Of a stretch of DNA of 29,424 bases, positions 7,528-15,097 are shown one piece after another; within the stretch, counting starts at the first letter, position 1, and every line of letters starts with the position of its first letter. The notes under the pieces were generated by a model. That model was not told the origin of the DNA. It did not search any database and saw nothing but the letters and a program-made list of their open reading frames with translations. Position numbers and translations under genes: made by a program. The DNA comes from an uncultured Anaerococcus sp. (GTDB lineage: Bacteria > Bacillota > Clostridia > Tissierellales > Peptoniphilaceae), in the NCBI RefSeq assembly GCF_947253225.1, contig NZ_CAMXYR010000016.1:1-29424 (forward strand), in the 5' to 3' direction.

Positions 7528-8550
7528 TTATTTTTGGATAAAAGCAAGAAGCAGCTCGTAAAGCCCCCTTAGTCCATCCTCGTGAGTTCTCTCGTAGCCG
7601 TGGCTTGCAGCAACTCCACTTCCCACAAGGGCATGGCGAAAGTCGTTATCGCTTGCCACAGCACAAGATGCATCTGAGCCATAGTAAGGATAAATATCAA
7701 GCCCATAGGCTAAGTCCAAATCTTTGGCTATAGCTACTAGCTCGTTGGTCAAATCGTAGTTGTAAGGACCTGAAGAGTCCTTAGCACAAATTGAAACCAT
7801 TGTTTCATCGCAAGCTAAATCATCATAGACAACTCCCATATCAACGGCTACCATATCTCTTATTCCCTTAGGATGTCCACTAGCAGCCCCGTGGCCTACT
7901 TCTTCATAAATTGTAAAGGTCATGTAGAGGGGTCTATTTATCTGGATATTTTTATCCTTGATTTCCTTAGCGAGAGCAAGGAGAACTCCTGCACTTGCCT
8001 TATCATCCAAATGGCGAGACTTGATAAAGCCGTTGTCTATTCTAAATCTAGGGTCAAGAGATATGAAATCTCCGTTGGAGATTCCTAAAGACTTGGTTTC
8101 TTCAGCTGATTTTGTCAAAGCATCAACTACAACTTCCATGGTTGTATCATCTCTTTTAGCCTCTTTAGGGTCAGATGAGCCATGAACTGCTGGTTCGTTT
8201 AGCCTAAAAACTCCTGTAAATTCCTTGCCAAATCTTGTGTGAATAACCACATTTTCGCCTTCAGCATAGGAAAAAGGATAGCCTCCCAGATTTGTAACTT
8301 TAAGCCTACCATTTTCCTTTACACTTCTTACCATAAGTCCTAGGGTATCAATGTGGGCAGAAAGCAAAAGTCCATTAGAATCCCCCTCGACAATAGGCAC
8401 TACAACATTGCCCTTGTTGGTTTGGTAGGGCTTATAGCCGAGCTTGGTAAATTCATCTAGTAAATATTTTTCGGCATATTTGGTAAATCCTGTTGGGGAA
8501 GGGGTAGTTACAAGGTCTTTTATATAGGTTGTTATTGTTGATATTTCCAT
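7528..8550 (-). CDS. M42-family metallo-aminopeptidase
   Basis: A 340-residue cytoplasmic peptidase of the M42 (FrvX/PepA-glutamyl aminopeptidase) family, which forms large tetrahedral assemblies and trims N-terminal residues from peptides. The binuclear metal site is complete: His66 and Asp68 in LSAHIDTLG, an Asp in RHLDDKASAG (182-183), Glu216-Glu217 in IYEEVGHGA, Asp237 in AVDMGV, and His323 in RTHEDGL. AAGGAG lies in front of the ATG. It starts 9 bases after the LOR-like gene ends, so they form an operon. Some M42 relatives were annotated as endoglucanases; the residues here fit a peptidase. Confidence 0.92.
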   Translation of the reverse strand: MEISTITTYIKDLVTTPSPTGFTKYAEKYLLDEFTKLGYKPYQTNKGNVVVPIVEGDSNGLLLSAHIDTLGLMVRSVKENGRLKVTNLGGYPFSYAEGENVVIHTRFGKEFTGVFRLNEPAVHGSSDPKEAKRDDTTMEVVVDALTKSAEETKSLGISNGDFISLDPRFRIDNGFIKSRHLDDKASAGVLLALAKEIKDKNIQINRPLYMTFTIYEEVGHGAASGHPKGIRDMVAVDMGVVYDDLACDETMVSICAKDSSGPYNYDLTNELVAIAKDLDLAYGLDIYPYYGSDASCAVASDNDFRHALVGSGVAASHGYERTHEDGLRGLYELLLAFIQK

Positions 8551-8559
8551 ATTTTCTCC

Positions 8560-9066
8560 TTATCGTCCGCTTGAAGATGAAGCTAGTTCTAAATCTTTGA
8601 TATTATTTAAGGCTAAGCATAGGCCAACTAGAGCCTCTGTGTATTTTTCATCCAAAACTCTCAATTCGTATTGGTCAGTTAGAGAGAAGATTTTCTTGCT
8701 TACTTCTCCTATAAGTTTTCCTTTGTAGTAAATTTCAAATTCATAATCCCAAAAGTTCCCCTTGAGACTAATCTTTCCATCCTCCATTAAAACGTCAATT
8801 GACTTTCTAAATAAAGCAAGGTTGGACTTTATGGTCATATCCCTTTTAGCTTCATCTTTGAAGTTTATATAATAAATGGGAAGAAAAGACAGGAGTTTTC
8901 GTTTTATTGTAAAAATCTCCTCATCATTTTTGTAAGAAACCCTAGCCTCATAGCCTAAAAATTTGAAGGTTTGGTCGACAAAAAACGCATTTTTGCCATC
9001 CTCATCTAGGATTGGATAGTGGTCTGTTATCTTGAAAAATTTTTCCTTAAAATAATATTTTTTCAT
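8560..9066 (-). CDS. LOR/YxjI-like (LURP-one-related, tubby-fold) protein
   Basis: A 168-residue protein whose repeating short beta segments fit the LURP-one-related/YxjI fold: KYYFKEKFFKITDHYPILDEDG, ARVSYKNDEEIFTIKRKLLSFLPIYYINF, then FEIYYKGKLIGEVSKKIF, and a C-terminal hydrophobic helix. The phrase G.L.G.V.KK.FSL.D.YEL is characteristic of the family. The biochemical role of bacterial members is unknown; related tubby-fold proteins bind phospholipids. It is the first gene of a two-gene operon with the M42 peptidase. AAAAGGA precedes the ATG. The C-terminus is short and serine-rich (LASSSSGR). Confidence 0.78.
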   Translation of the reverse strand: MKKYYFKEKFFKITDHYPILDEDGKNAFFVDQTFKFLGYEARVSYKNDEEIFTIKRKLLSFLPIYYINFKDEAKRDMTIKSNLALFRKSIDVLMEDGKISLKGNFWDYEFEIYYKGKLIGEVSKKIFSLTDQYELRVLDEKYTEALVGLCLALNNIKDLELASSSSGR

Positions 9067-9086
9067 AATAATTCCTTTTATTTTCT

Positions 9087-9092
9087 ATTATA
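9087..9092 (-). promoter_or_regulatory. -10 box for the LOR/M42 peptidase operon
   Basis: A perfect TATAAT on the minus strand, about 21 bases before the ATG at 9066. The -35 region is not convincing. Confidence 0.45.
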
Positions 9093-9112
9093 CCCAAGAT
9101 ATAAACCCTAGT

Positions 9113-10081
9113 TTACCTTAAAGAATCTCTCAAAATAAGTTTGGGTTTGGTTTTTTGTATCTTCTTTTCATTACCTCCATCAATTTTTCTGATAAGACTT
9201 TGGATGGCGTATTCACCAAGCTTTTCATAAGGGAAGTCCACAGTTGTAAGGGCTGGATTTATTAGAGAAGAGATTTCATAATTACCAAAGCCTGCCACAG
9301 AAATATCTTCAGGAATCCTTATGTTTTTTTCTCTTAGAGCCTCTATTATACCAAAGGCTATATTGTCGGTTGCCCCTAGGTATAGGGTTGAATTTTCTCG
9401 ATCTAAGATATCTTTGGCCTTCTCGTAGGCGGTTTTTTTGGTAAAATCAAACCTGTGATGGTTGAGTTTGATGCTAGTTCCTCTTAGAGCGTCGAAAAAT
9501 CCCTCGAATCTTTTGCCAACAGCATGGTCATAACTTCCTACATCAAAATAGCTTATTTCCTCATGGTTGAGATTTTTGATATAGGAGCCCATAAGGAGCC
9601 CAGCCTCATAATCATCAGCAAAAATCGATGTATGGGAAGGAAGATCTTGACCAAAGATGACTAGGGGCATGGATAAATTATCGATTGCCTTCATGTGCTT
9701 ATCAGTAAGGTCTGAAGCAAAGAGGATTATCCCATCAACATTTAGCCTTTGCATTTCATAAATAATCCTAACTTCCTCATCCATATCGTCATTAGAACAG
9801 GCGATTAGCATGGAGTAGGGGGTTGTTTTTAGGTAAAGATTTATAGAGTTTAGGGCGGTGTTTTTGGTGTAACCTATAAAATTAGGAATTATCACACCGA
9901 TTGTGTTAGTCCTAGAGCTTTTTAGGTTCCTCGCATAGGAGTTTGGTATGTATCCGATTTCATCTATAGCTTCTTTGATTTTCTTTTTTGCTGAATCACT
10001 AACAGAGCCTTGGTTTAAGTATCTGGATATAGTTGATTTAGAAAAACCAGTTTTCTTAGCGATGTCATTTATATTTGCCAT
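9113..10081 (-). CDS. LacI-family transcriptional regulator
   Basis: A 322-residue repressor. The N-terminal helix-turn-helix is typical (INDIAKKTGFSKSTISRYLNQG, then SDSAKKKIKEAIDEIGYIPNSYAR), followed by a periplasmic-binding-like effector domain from TIGVIIPN to the end. The ATG at 10081 is chosen over one 19 codons upstream because it has GGAGG at proper spacing and starts exactly at the HTH. The effector domain carries the family phrases VDGIILFASD, DDYEAG and ISVAGFGNYEISSLINPALTTVDFP. It is transcribed divergently from the PTS gene with 130 bases between, and that promoter holds operator-like palindromes. The simplest reading is a local repressor of the PTS gene, relieved by a sugar or sugar phosphate. 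Confidence 0.92.
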   Translation of the reverse strand: MANINDIAKKTGFSKSTISRYLNQGSVSDSAKKKIKEAIDEIGYIPNSYARNLKSSRTNTIGVIIPNFIGYTKNTALNSINLYLKTTPYSMLIACSNDDMDEEVRIIYEMQRLNVDGIILFASDLTDKHMKAIDNLSMPLVIFGQDLPSHTSIFADDYEAGLLMGSYIKNLNHEEISYFDVGSYDHAVGKRFEGFFDALRGTSIKLNHHRFDFTKKTAYEKAKDILDRENSTLYLGATDNIAFGIIEALREKNIRIPEDISVAGFGNYEISSLINPALTTVDFPYEKLGEYAIQSLIRKIDGGNEKKIQKTKPKLILRDSLR

Positions 10082-10131
10082 AAATTCCTCCATTCTTATA
10101 ATAACAAATAAATAAAAATTATAAAAATCAT

Positions 10132-10160
10132 TTGACAAGGTAAACGTTTTTTGCTATATT
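10132..10160 (+). promoter_or_regulatory. Strong sigma-A promoter of the PTS EIIBC gene
   Basis: TTGACA (10132-10137), a 17-base spacer and TATATT (10155-10160). The spacer contains the first operator-like palindrome. Confidence 0.85.
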
Positions 10161-10180
10161 AAAGTAAATGGAACCGTTCC
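10142..10180 (+). promoter_or_regulatory. Pair of LacI-type operators over the PTS promoter
   Basis: AAACGTTT (10142-10149) lies between the -35 and -10 boxes, and GGAACCGTTCC (10170-10180) lies just after the expected start site. Both are palindromes centred on CG, the form favoured by LacI-family proteins. Their centres are about 29 bases apart. The divergent LacI-family gene next door is the likely binder. The first site is also a weak catabolite-repression (cre) match. Confidence 0.6.
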
Positions 10181-10211
10181 CGATTTTATTAAGTAATTAT
10201 AAGGAGAAATT

Positions 10212-11618
10212 ATGGATTACAAAAAAGCAGTAGATGAAGCCATTAAGGCTGCTGGAGGAAGAGCCAATATTTCCTCTGTTGCCCATTGTGCAACTAGGTT
10301 AAGGATTGAGGTCTATGATAAGGAAAAGATAGATATGGCTCTTGCCAATTCTTGTGAGGGCGCAAAAGGGGCTATGTTCAATGAAGGTCAGCTACAAATT
10401 ATTTTTGGAACTGGAAGTGTCAATAAGGTTTATGATGCCTATGAGGATATGGAAAAGGAAGATGATGATTTTTCTAAAATTCACGATAAGGCTGTTGCTA
10501 ACAAGGCGAAAAACCAACAAAATCCTTTCAAAAGAGCTATAAAGACTTTTGGTGATGTATTTGTTCCGATAATCCCAGTTCTTGTTGCGACAGGACTTTT
10601 TATGGGAGTGAGAGGGTTGTTGACTCAAAAAGAAATTCTTGCCCTTTTTTCTATGACACCAGAGACTGTTCCACAAAACTTCTTGATGTGGACACAAATC
10701 TTAACTGATACAGCCTTTGCTTTCTTGCCAGCTCTTGTAGCTTGGTCAGCTTTTAAAGTTTTTGGTGGAAGTCCAGTTATAGGAATTGTTTTGGGCTTGA
10801 TGCTTGTCCATCCAAATCTTCCTAATGCCTACCAAGTGGCTAGTGGTGATGCAAGCCCTATAATCATGTTTGGCTTTATACCTGTTGTAGGATACCAAGG
10901 CACAGTCCTTCCAGCTTTTATTTCAGGATTCATCGGAGCTAAGCTTGAAAGAGGATTAAGGAAGTTCATTCCAGATAGTCTGGATCTTCTTCTTACTCCT
11001 TTCTTGGTTTTAGCAATTATGAGTGTATTATCTCTCTTTGCAATAGGACCTGTATTTCACCAACTTGAAGTTGTCGTTCTTGAGGCAACTAAATGGGCCT
11101 TGGGGCTACCTTTTGGTATAGCAGGAATTGTTATAGGAGGTCTCCAACAACTAATAGTAGTTACAGGTATCCACCATATCTTTAACTTCCTCGAGGTTCA
11201 ACTTTTGGCAGACAACGGAAGAAATGCCTTCAATGCTCTTTTATCAGCAGCGACAGCAGGCCAAGCAGGGGCAGTCCTTGCAGTAGCAGTCAAGACTAAG
11301 GATAAGAAGATTAAACAAATTGCCTATCCATCAGCTCTTTCTGCAGCCTTAGGAATTACAGAACCAGCAATCTTTGGTATCAACCTAAGATTTGTTAAGC
11401 CTTTTGTCATGGCTATGGTTGGTGGAGCAACAGGAGGATTTTTCGCATCAATCTTTAAACTAGCAGGAACAGGAATGGCAGTTACAGTTATTCCAGGTAC
11501 ACTTTTGTACCTTGATAACATTTTAATGTATCTATTAATGCTAATAATTTCAGCTGGAGTAGCCTTTGTTTTGACCTATATTTTTGGATACTCAGACAAG
11601 ATGCTAAAAGCTGAATAG
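10212..11618 (+). CDS. PTS sugar transporter EIIBC, glucose/sucrose superfamily, probably sucrose/trehalose type
   Basis: A 468-residue membrane permease that phosphorylates its sugar during uptake. The EIIB domain (about 1-85) has the phospho-cysteine Cys26 in HCATRLR and the FGTGSVNKVYDAY segment. EIIC begins near 110 with FGDVFVPIIPVLVATGLFMGVRGLL and contains TGIHHIFNFLE (the IH.HN sugar-site region) and ALGITEPAIFGINLR, both close to sucrose/trehalose permeases. There is no EIIA domain, so a glucose-type EIIA must come from elsewhere. No sucrose-6-phosphate or trehalose-6-phosphate hydrolase lies beside it, so the sugar is inferred only from protein resemblance. AAGGAG precedes the ATG. 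It is a single-gene unit, divergent from the LacI-type regulator and closed by a strong terminator. Confidence 0.9.
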   Translation: MDYKKAVDEAIKAAGGRANISSVAHCATRLRIEVYDKEKIDMALANSCEGAKGAMFNEGQLQIIFGTGSVNKVYDAYEDMEKEDDDFSKIHDKAVANKAKNQQNPFKRAIKTFGDVFVPIIPVLVATGLFMGVRGLLTQKEILALFSMTPETVPQNFLMWTQILTDTAFAFLPALVAWSAFKVFGGSPVIGIVLGLMLVHPNLPNAYQVASGDASPIIMFGFIPVVGYQGTVLPAFISGFIGAKLERGLRKFIPDSLDLLLTPFLVLAIMSVLSLFAIGPVFHQLEVVVLEATKWALGLPFGIAGIVIGGLQQLIVVTGIHHIFNFLEVQLLADNGRNAFNALLSAATAGQAGAVLAVAVKTKDKKIKQIAYPSALSAALGITEPAIFGINLRFVKPFVMAMVGGATGGFFASIFKLAGTGMAVTVIPGTLLYLDNILMYLLMLIISAGVAFVLTYIFGYSDKMLKAE

Positions 11619-11633
11619 AAATAGGAAATAGGA

Positions 11634-11678
11634 AACCTGTTAGGTAGTTACTATTAATTACCTAGCAGGTTATTTTTA
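11634..11678 (+). terminator. Terminator after the PTS gene
   Basis: A 16-bp stem with two G-U pairs (11634-11649 with 11656-11671) around a 6-base loop, followed by ATTTTTA. Confidence 0.9.
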
Positions 11679-11854
11679 TATTTACTTACCATTAGCCAGA
11701 AAGCTTACTTATAGATTTGAATTTTACTACCTCCCTAGTAAGGAGCGAAAGCTAAGTTGAGAATCAGAATTTGCAAGTTGTTATTTTCCAATTTTAAAAA
11801 ATTGTTAATAATCTTATCATTTATTTTATATTCAGCCAAAATATTATTCAATCG
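11679..11854. other. Gene-free AT-rich stretch before ktrB
   Basis: No open frame, RNA motif or repeat was recognised between the PTS terminator and the ktrB promoter. I looked for the c-di-AMP (ydaO) riboswitch that precedes ktrAB in some Bacilli and did not find its conserved elements. Confidence 0.5.
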
Positions 11855-11883
11855 TTGACAATAACTAGGATAAGATGTAAAAT
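11855..11883 (+). promoter_or_regulatory. Promoter of the ktrBA operon
   Basis: TTGACA (11855-11860), a 17-base spacer and TAAAAT (11878-11883), 60 bases before the ktrB start. The leader can fold weakly between AGGGG (11895-11899) and CCCCT (11916-11920). Confidence 0.8.
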
Positions 11884-11943
11884 TTTCTTAAGTTAGGGGA
11901 GGGTGATTTTGCCAGCCCCTTTGATTGTGTAAGGAAGGTTATT

Positions 11944-13293
11944 ATGCAGAAAAATTTTATAAAAAGAGCTTATGATAAGTCCTTAGAAAATCCTGCTTTT
12001 ATTTTGTCTATGGGGTTTTTAATCCTCATTAGTTGCGGAGGCTTGATTTTGACAACTCCATTCGTAACTCAAGGGGGGATTAGAACAGGGATTATCGACT
12101 CATTTTTTGTTGCAGCAAGTGCCTCTTGTGTTACAGGGCTTAGTCCTGTAAATACTGGTTATTATTGGAATACTTTTGGCCAAGTTGTAATTATTATCCT
12201 AATCCAGATAGGGGGTCTTGGAATTATGACACTCGCTTCCCTCATTCCCCTACTTCTTAGGAAAAAAATAGGAATTAAGTCAAGGCAAATTCTCAAAGAG
12301 CAACTAAACGTAGAAAGCATGGCAGGGATGATTAAACTCTTTAAATATGTTCTTGTTTTTACTTTGCTTGTTGAGGGAGCAGGAGCCTTGTTTTTGGCTA
12401 TAAGGTTTATCCCCAACTATGGTCTAGTAAAGGGGATTTGGTATTCAATTTTCCATTCTATTTCAGCTTTCTGCAATGCTGGTTTTGATATTATGGGAGA
12501 TTCTATTTATCCGCTTAGAAAAGATGTCCTAGTCAATACCACTATTATGGTTCTTATAATAACTGGTGGTTTGGGCTTTATGGTTACTAGTGAACTTTTT
12601 TATAAGAGAAATTTCAAGAAAATTTCCACCAATTCCAAGTTTGTTTTGATAATAAACTTAGTCTTGATTTTGGTTGGGGCTTTCGGATTTTTTGCTCTTG
12701 AATCAATTCAGGGAGGAGTTCTTGAAAAAGAGGGGATATTAGGTTCTATAACAGAGTCTTTCTTTCAATCTGTATCTGCAAGAACTGCTGGATTTTATTC
12801 GGTAAAACTAGGAAACATTAAAGACTCTACTTCGCTTTTGCTTATTGGACTAATGTTTATAGGAGGCTCTCCTGGATCAACTGCAGGAGGTATAAAAACA
12901 ACAACCTTTGGGGTCTTAGTTCTTGCAACTTATTCAGTTATGAAAAAGCAAAAAGAGCCAGTAGTTTTTAATAGGCACATAAGTGATGAGTCTATCAAAA
13001 AAGCCTTGTCAATTTTTACCATCTCTTTTGCTATAGTGCTACTTGTAACATTTATCATAACAATCACAGATGGATTCCCTCTTATAGATATCCTTTATGA
13101 AACGGTATCAGCTCTTGCTACTGTGGGGGCAAGCAGGGGAATTACTGAAAATTTGTCAAATATAGCGAAAATTCTCATAGGTTTGTGTATGTACTTGGGC
13201 AGGATTGGCCCTATGACTATGGCCTTTGCCTTTGGACTAAAGGCAGATGATAATTTGATAAGGTATCCAGAAAGTTTTATTAGTTTAGGTTAG
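11944..13293 (+). CDS. ktrB: Potassium uptake channel subunit KtrB (TrkH family)
   Basis: A 449-residue membrane protein that forms the K+ (often Na+-dependent) translocation pore of the Ktr system. The four pore-loop repeats are visible: SCVTGLS (61-67), FCNAGFD (176-182), ARTAGF (279-284) and ATVGASRGIT (392-401). Each holds the conserved filter glycine. GGSPGSTAGGIKTT (308-321) is the conserved loop in the third repeat that gates the pore. Length and N-terminal layout match KtrB rather than the longer TrkH. AAGGAAGG precedes the ATG. The regulatory subunit KtrA follows 8 bases after the stop, so both are made from one message. Confidence 0.93.
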   Translation: MQKNFIKRAYDKSLENPAFILSMGFLILISCGGLILTTPFVTQGGIRTGIIDSFFVAASASCVTGLSPVNTGYYWNTFGQVVIIILIQIGGLGIMTLASLIPLLLRKKIGIKSRQILKEQLNVESMAGMIKLFKYVLVFTLLVEGAGALFLAIRFIPNYGLVKGIWYSIFHSISAFCNAGFDIMGDSIYPLRKDVLVNTTIMVLIITGGLGFMVTSELFYKRNFKKISTNSKFVLIINLVLILVGAFGFFALESIQGGVLEKEGILGSITESFFQSVSARTAGFYSVKLGNIKDSTSLLLIGLMFIGGSPGSTAGGIKTTTFGVLVLATYSVMKKQKEPVVFNRHISDESIKKALSIFTISFAIVLLVTFIITITDGFPLIDILYETVSALATVGASRGITENLSNIAKILIGLCMYLGRIGPMTMAFAFGLKADDNLIRYPESFISLG

Positions 13294-13301
13294 GAGATAT
13301 T

Positions 13302-13955
13302 ATGGAAAAAAATGTTATCGTTCTAGGACTTGGTAGGTTTGGATATGCAGTTGCCACCAAGCTTTTTGAAAAGGGAATTTATGTAACGGCTGTAGATTCT
13401 AATTACAAAAAGGTAGAAAAAATTGCGAATTTTGTATCAAGTGCAGCTCAGGGAGATATCACAGAAGAACTTGCTATGAAATCTCTTGGCATAAGCAATT
13501 ATGATGTAGCCGTTATTGCAACAGGAACAGATATAGAAGCTTCGATTGAGGCGACTCTAATATGCAAGGACTGTGGAGTTGAGAAAGTTATAGCCAAGGC
13601 AACCAGCCAATCGCACGCAAGAATACTAAAGAAAATTGGAGCTGACCAAATAGTTTATCCAGAACTTGATACTGGAGAAAGATTAGCAAGATCTATTGCT
13701 GGCTCTAACCTTCTTGAGCTTGTTCAATTTTCTAATGATTTTTCACTAATAGAAATCAAGGCACACGAAGATTGGGTTGGCAAGACTTTGATAGAATTGG
13801 ACTTTAGAAAATCTTACAAGATGAATGTGGTGGCCTTCGAGAGAAATGGAGCTATGATTATGGATATAGATCCAAATTTAAAAATCCAAGAAGAAGATGT
13901 CTTGGTTCTTATAGGCGATAATGAAAACGCTAAAGAACTCGAAGAAAATACCTAA
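13302..13955 (+). CDS. ktrA: Potassium uptake regulatory subunit KtrA (RCK domains)
   Basis: A 217-residue cytoplasmic protein that forms the octameric gating ring under KtrB and controls it through bound ATP/ADP. The N-terminal RCK_N Rossmann domain begins VIVLGLGRFG (5-14), with the acidic end of the second strand at VTAVDSN and the segment GDITEE. The RCK_C domain (about 135-217), beginning FSLIEIKAHEDWVGKTL, is where KtrA proteins can bind c-di-AMP. It lies 8 bases after ktrB with GGAGATATT as its ribosome site. The length is typical. Confidence 0.93.
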   Translation: MEKNVIVLGLGRFGYAVATKLFEKGIYVTAVDSNYKKVEKIANFVSSAAQGDITEELAMKSLGISNYDVAVIATGTDIEASIEATLICKDCGVEKVIAKATSQSHARILKKIGADQIVYPELDTGERLARSIAGSNLLELVQFSNDFSLIEIKAHEDWVGKTLIELDFRKSYKMNVVAFERNGAMIMDIDPNLKIQEEDVLVLIGDNENAKELEENT

Positions 13956-14020
13956 TTAGGAAAACGTGATAAAGACAGAGGTATTAATAAAAATAAAATA
14001 GAAAAATATCGAGAAAAAGT

Positions 14021-14049
14021 TTGCATAAAATTTTATATAGTGTTATAAT
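14021..14049 (+). promoter_or_regulatory. Strong promoter with no ORF before the next terminator
   Basis: TTGCAT (14021-14026), a 17-base spacer and TATAAT (14044-14049). The transcript would begin near 14056 and meet a terminator at 14144-14170 without passing an open frame. Confidence 0.8.
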
Positions 14050-14055
14050 AGAATC

Positions 14056-14170
14056 AGCTATTAAATAGCTAGGTTTTTCATTATTAATTCCTTATAGTTT
14101 TCCCTTTAGAAAACTAGGACTAACTTATTCTTTTCTATATGAGAAAGAGCCGAGAGGGGCTCTTTTTCTG
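14056..14170 (+). ncRNA. Candidate small RNA or attenuated leader, about 115 nt
   Basis: The stretch runs from a strong promoter to a terminator. It can form three hairpins: AGCTATTAAATAGCT near 14058, TAGTTTTC pairing with GAAAACTA (about 14094-14118, extended by CCT/AGG), and the terminator stem AAAGAGCC with GGCTCTTT. There is no ribosome site with an open frame inside. I compared it by eye with SRP RNA, 6S, T-box, preQ1 and ydaO and saw none of their conserved bases. It may be an independent small RNA or a leader that attenuates the peptidase gene downstream. Confidence 0.45.
14144..14170 (+). terminator. Terminator of the candidate small RNA
   Basis: An 8-bp GC-containing stem (14144-14151 with 14158-14165) around GAGAGG, followed by TTTTTCT. 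Confidence 0.85.
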
Positions 14171-14178
14171 TGCCTAAA

Positions 14179-14206
14179 TTTGAAGAAGGAAAAGATTGGG
14201 TATAAT
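14179..14206 (+). promoter_or_regulatory. Probable promoter of the zinc peptidase gene
   Basis: TTTGAA (14179-14184), a 16-base spacer and TATAAT (14201-14206). The start would be near 14213, giving a 25-base leader that contains GAGGGA (14228-14233) before the ATG at 14238. If correct, the upstream TTG start at 14196 is not transcribed. Confidence 0.55.
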
Positions 14207-14237
14207 ATCAAAAAGAGTAAAGAAAGTGAGGGATTTT

Positions 14238-14954
14238 ATGTACAATCCATATTCTTTTGGCTATATGTTTTATGACAAGACGTATTTTCTTGTTATAATT
14301 GGGTTTGTAATTTCTATGATTGCCCAAGCCAATATCCAAAAAGCTTTTAACAAATATAGCAAAATTAAATCAAAAAAATCAATTACAGGTTACGAGGCTG
14401 CCAAGTACATCCTTGATGTGAATGCCTACAATGATATTTCTATAAAAAAGGTTGGGGGAAGTTTGTCTGATTATTTTAATCCCCTTAGCAAACAAGTTGC
14501 CCTATCAAATGATTCTTTCACAGATACATCTATTGCTTCAATAGCAGTTGCGGCCCACGAATGTGGTCATGTCATCCAATACAAGGAGGGCTACCTTCCA
14601 CTAAGGTTGAAGTCTTGGATGGTTCCTGCGGTAAATTTTGGATCTAAATTATCATTTCCTATCCTACTTTTGGGAATATTTCTATCCCAACAGAGGCTCC
14701 TAGATCTTGGACTCATTTTGTTTTCCTTGGTCTTGCTGTTTCAACTTGTAACACTTCCTGTTGAGTTTGATGCTTCAAGAAGGGCGGTAAAAGTTATTGA
14801 GACTAGTGGGATGCTTGTAGGAGATGAAGTTACGGCAGCAAGAGCTATGTTGAGGGCTGCAGCCTACACTTATGTGGCAGCAACCTTATCAACTGCCCTC
14901 CAATTCCTAAGGCTCTTCATCCTCTATGGAAACAGAAATAGCAGGAGAGATTAA
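14238..14954 (+). CDS. Neutral zinc membrane metallopeptidase, YugP-like
   Basis: A 238-residue membrane protein of the Zn_peptidase_2 family (Bacillus YugP). Helix 1 lies at about 15-32. The catalytic motif HECGH (107-111) sits in AVAAHECGHVIQYKEGYLPLRLKSW. Two more hydrophobic stretches follow at about 130-175, then the conserved PVEFDASRRA segment, which supplies the third metal ligand in related peptidases. The physiological substrate of the family is unknown. A TTG start 14 codons earlier also has a plausible ribosome site (AAGGA), but it overlaps the predicted -10 box; the ATG with GAGGGA also matches where relatives begin. It stands alone between two terminators. Confidence 0.85.
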   Translation: MYNPYSFGYMFYDKTYFLVIIGFVISMIAQANIQKAFNKYSKIKSKKSITGYEAAKYILDVNAYNDISIKKVGGSLSDYFNPLSKQVALSNDSFTDTSIASIAVAAHECGHVIQYKEGYLPLRLKSWMVPAVNFGSKLSFPILLLGIFLSQQRLLDLGLILFSLVLLFQLVTLPVEFDASRRAVKVIETSGMLVGDEVTAARAMLRAAAYTYVAATLSTALQFLRLFILYGNRNSRRD

Positions 14955-14968
14955 CTTCTCTCCTGGAG
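14942..14968 (+). terminator. Probable terminator overlapping the peptidase stop
   Basis: A perfect 9-bp stem CAGGAGAGA/TCTCTCCTG around TTAACT, which contains the stop codon. The following T run is weak (GAGCTTTCTT), so termination may be partial. Confidence 0.55.
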
Positions 14969-14973
14969 CTTTC

Positions 14974-15002
14974 TTGCAAACAATTTTGCTAAATAGTACA
15001 AT
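14974..15002 (+). promoter_or_regulatory. Promoter of the ctsR-mcsA-mcsB-clpC operon
   Basis: TTGCAA (14974-14979), a 17-base spacer and TACAAT (14997-15002). The start would lie near 15009, about 36 bases before the CtsR operator. Confidence 0.65.
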
Positions 15003-15044
15003 TTTACTAGGAATCATTAGCGGTTCTTATTTTTAAAAAGAAAA

Positions 15045-15062
15045 GGTCAGAGATAGTCAATG
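15045..15062 (+). promoter_or_regulatory. CtsR operator
   Basis: GGTCAGAGATAGTCAATG agrees at every constrained position with the CtsR heptad direct repeat RGTCADDNANRGTCADDN. It lies in the leader, 36 bases before the ctsR start codon, so CtsR represses its own operon until heat or protein stress inactivates it. Confidence 0.88.
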
Positions 15063-15097
15063 AGAATTGGCTTTAAATATAGAAAGAGTGGTGGATT

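Noticed and set aside
10092..10138. ATG giving a LacI-type protein 19 residues longer
   Set aside because: The added residues are hydrophobic and unlike the family N-terminus; the ATG at 10081 has GGAGG and begins at the helix-turn-helix.
11679..11943. Possible c-di-AMP (ydaO) riboswitch before ktrB
   Set aside because: None of the conserved ydaO blocks were seen, and the distance from promoter to start (60 bases) is too short.
14196..14237. TTG start extending the zinc peptidase by 14 codons
   Set aside because: A ribosome site is present, but the codons overlap a likely -10 box and relatives begin near the ATG at 14238. It stays possible if transcription comes from upstream.
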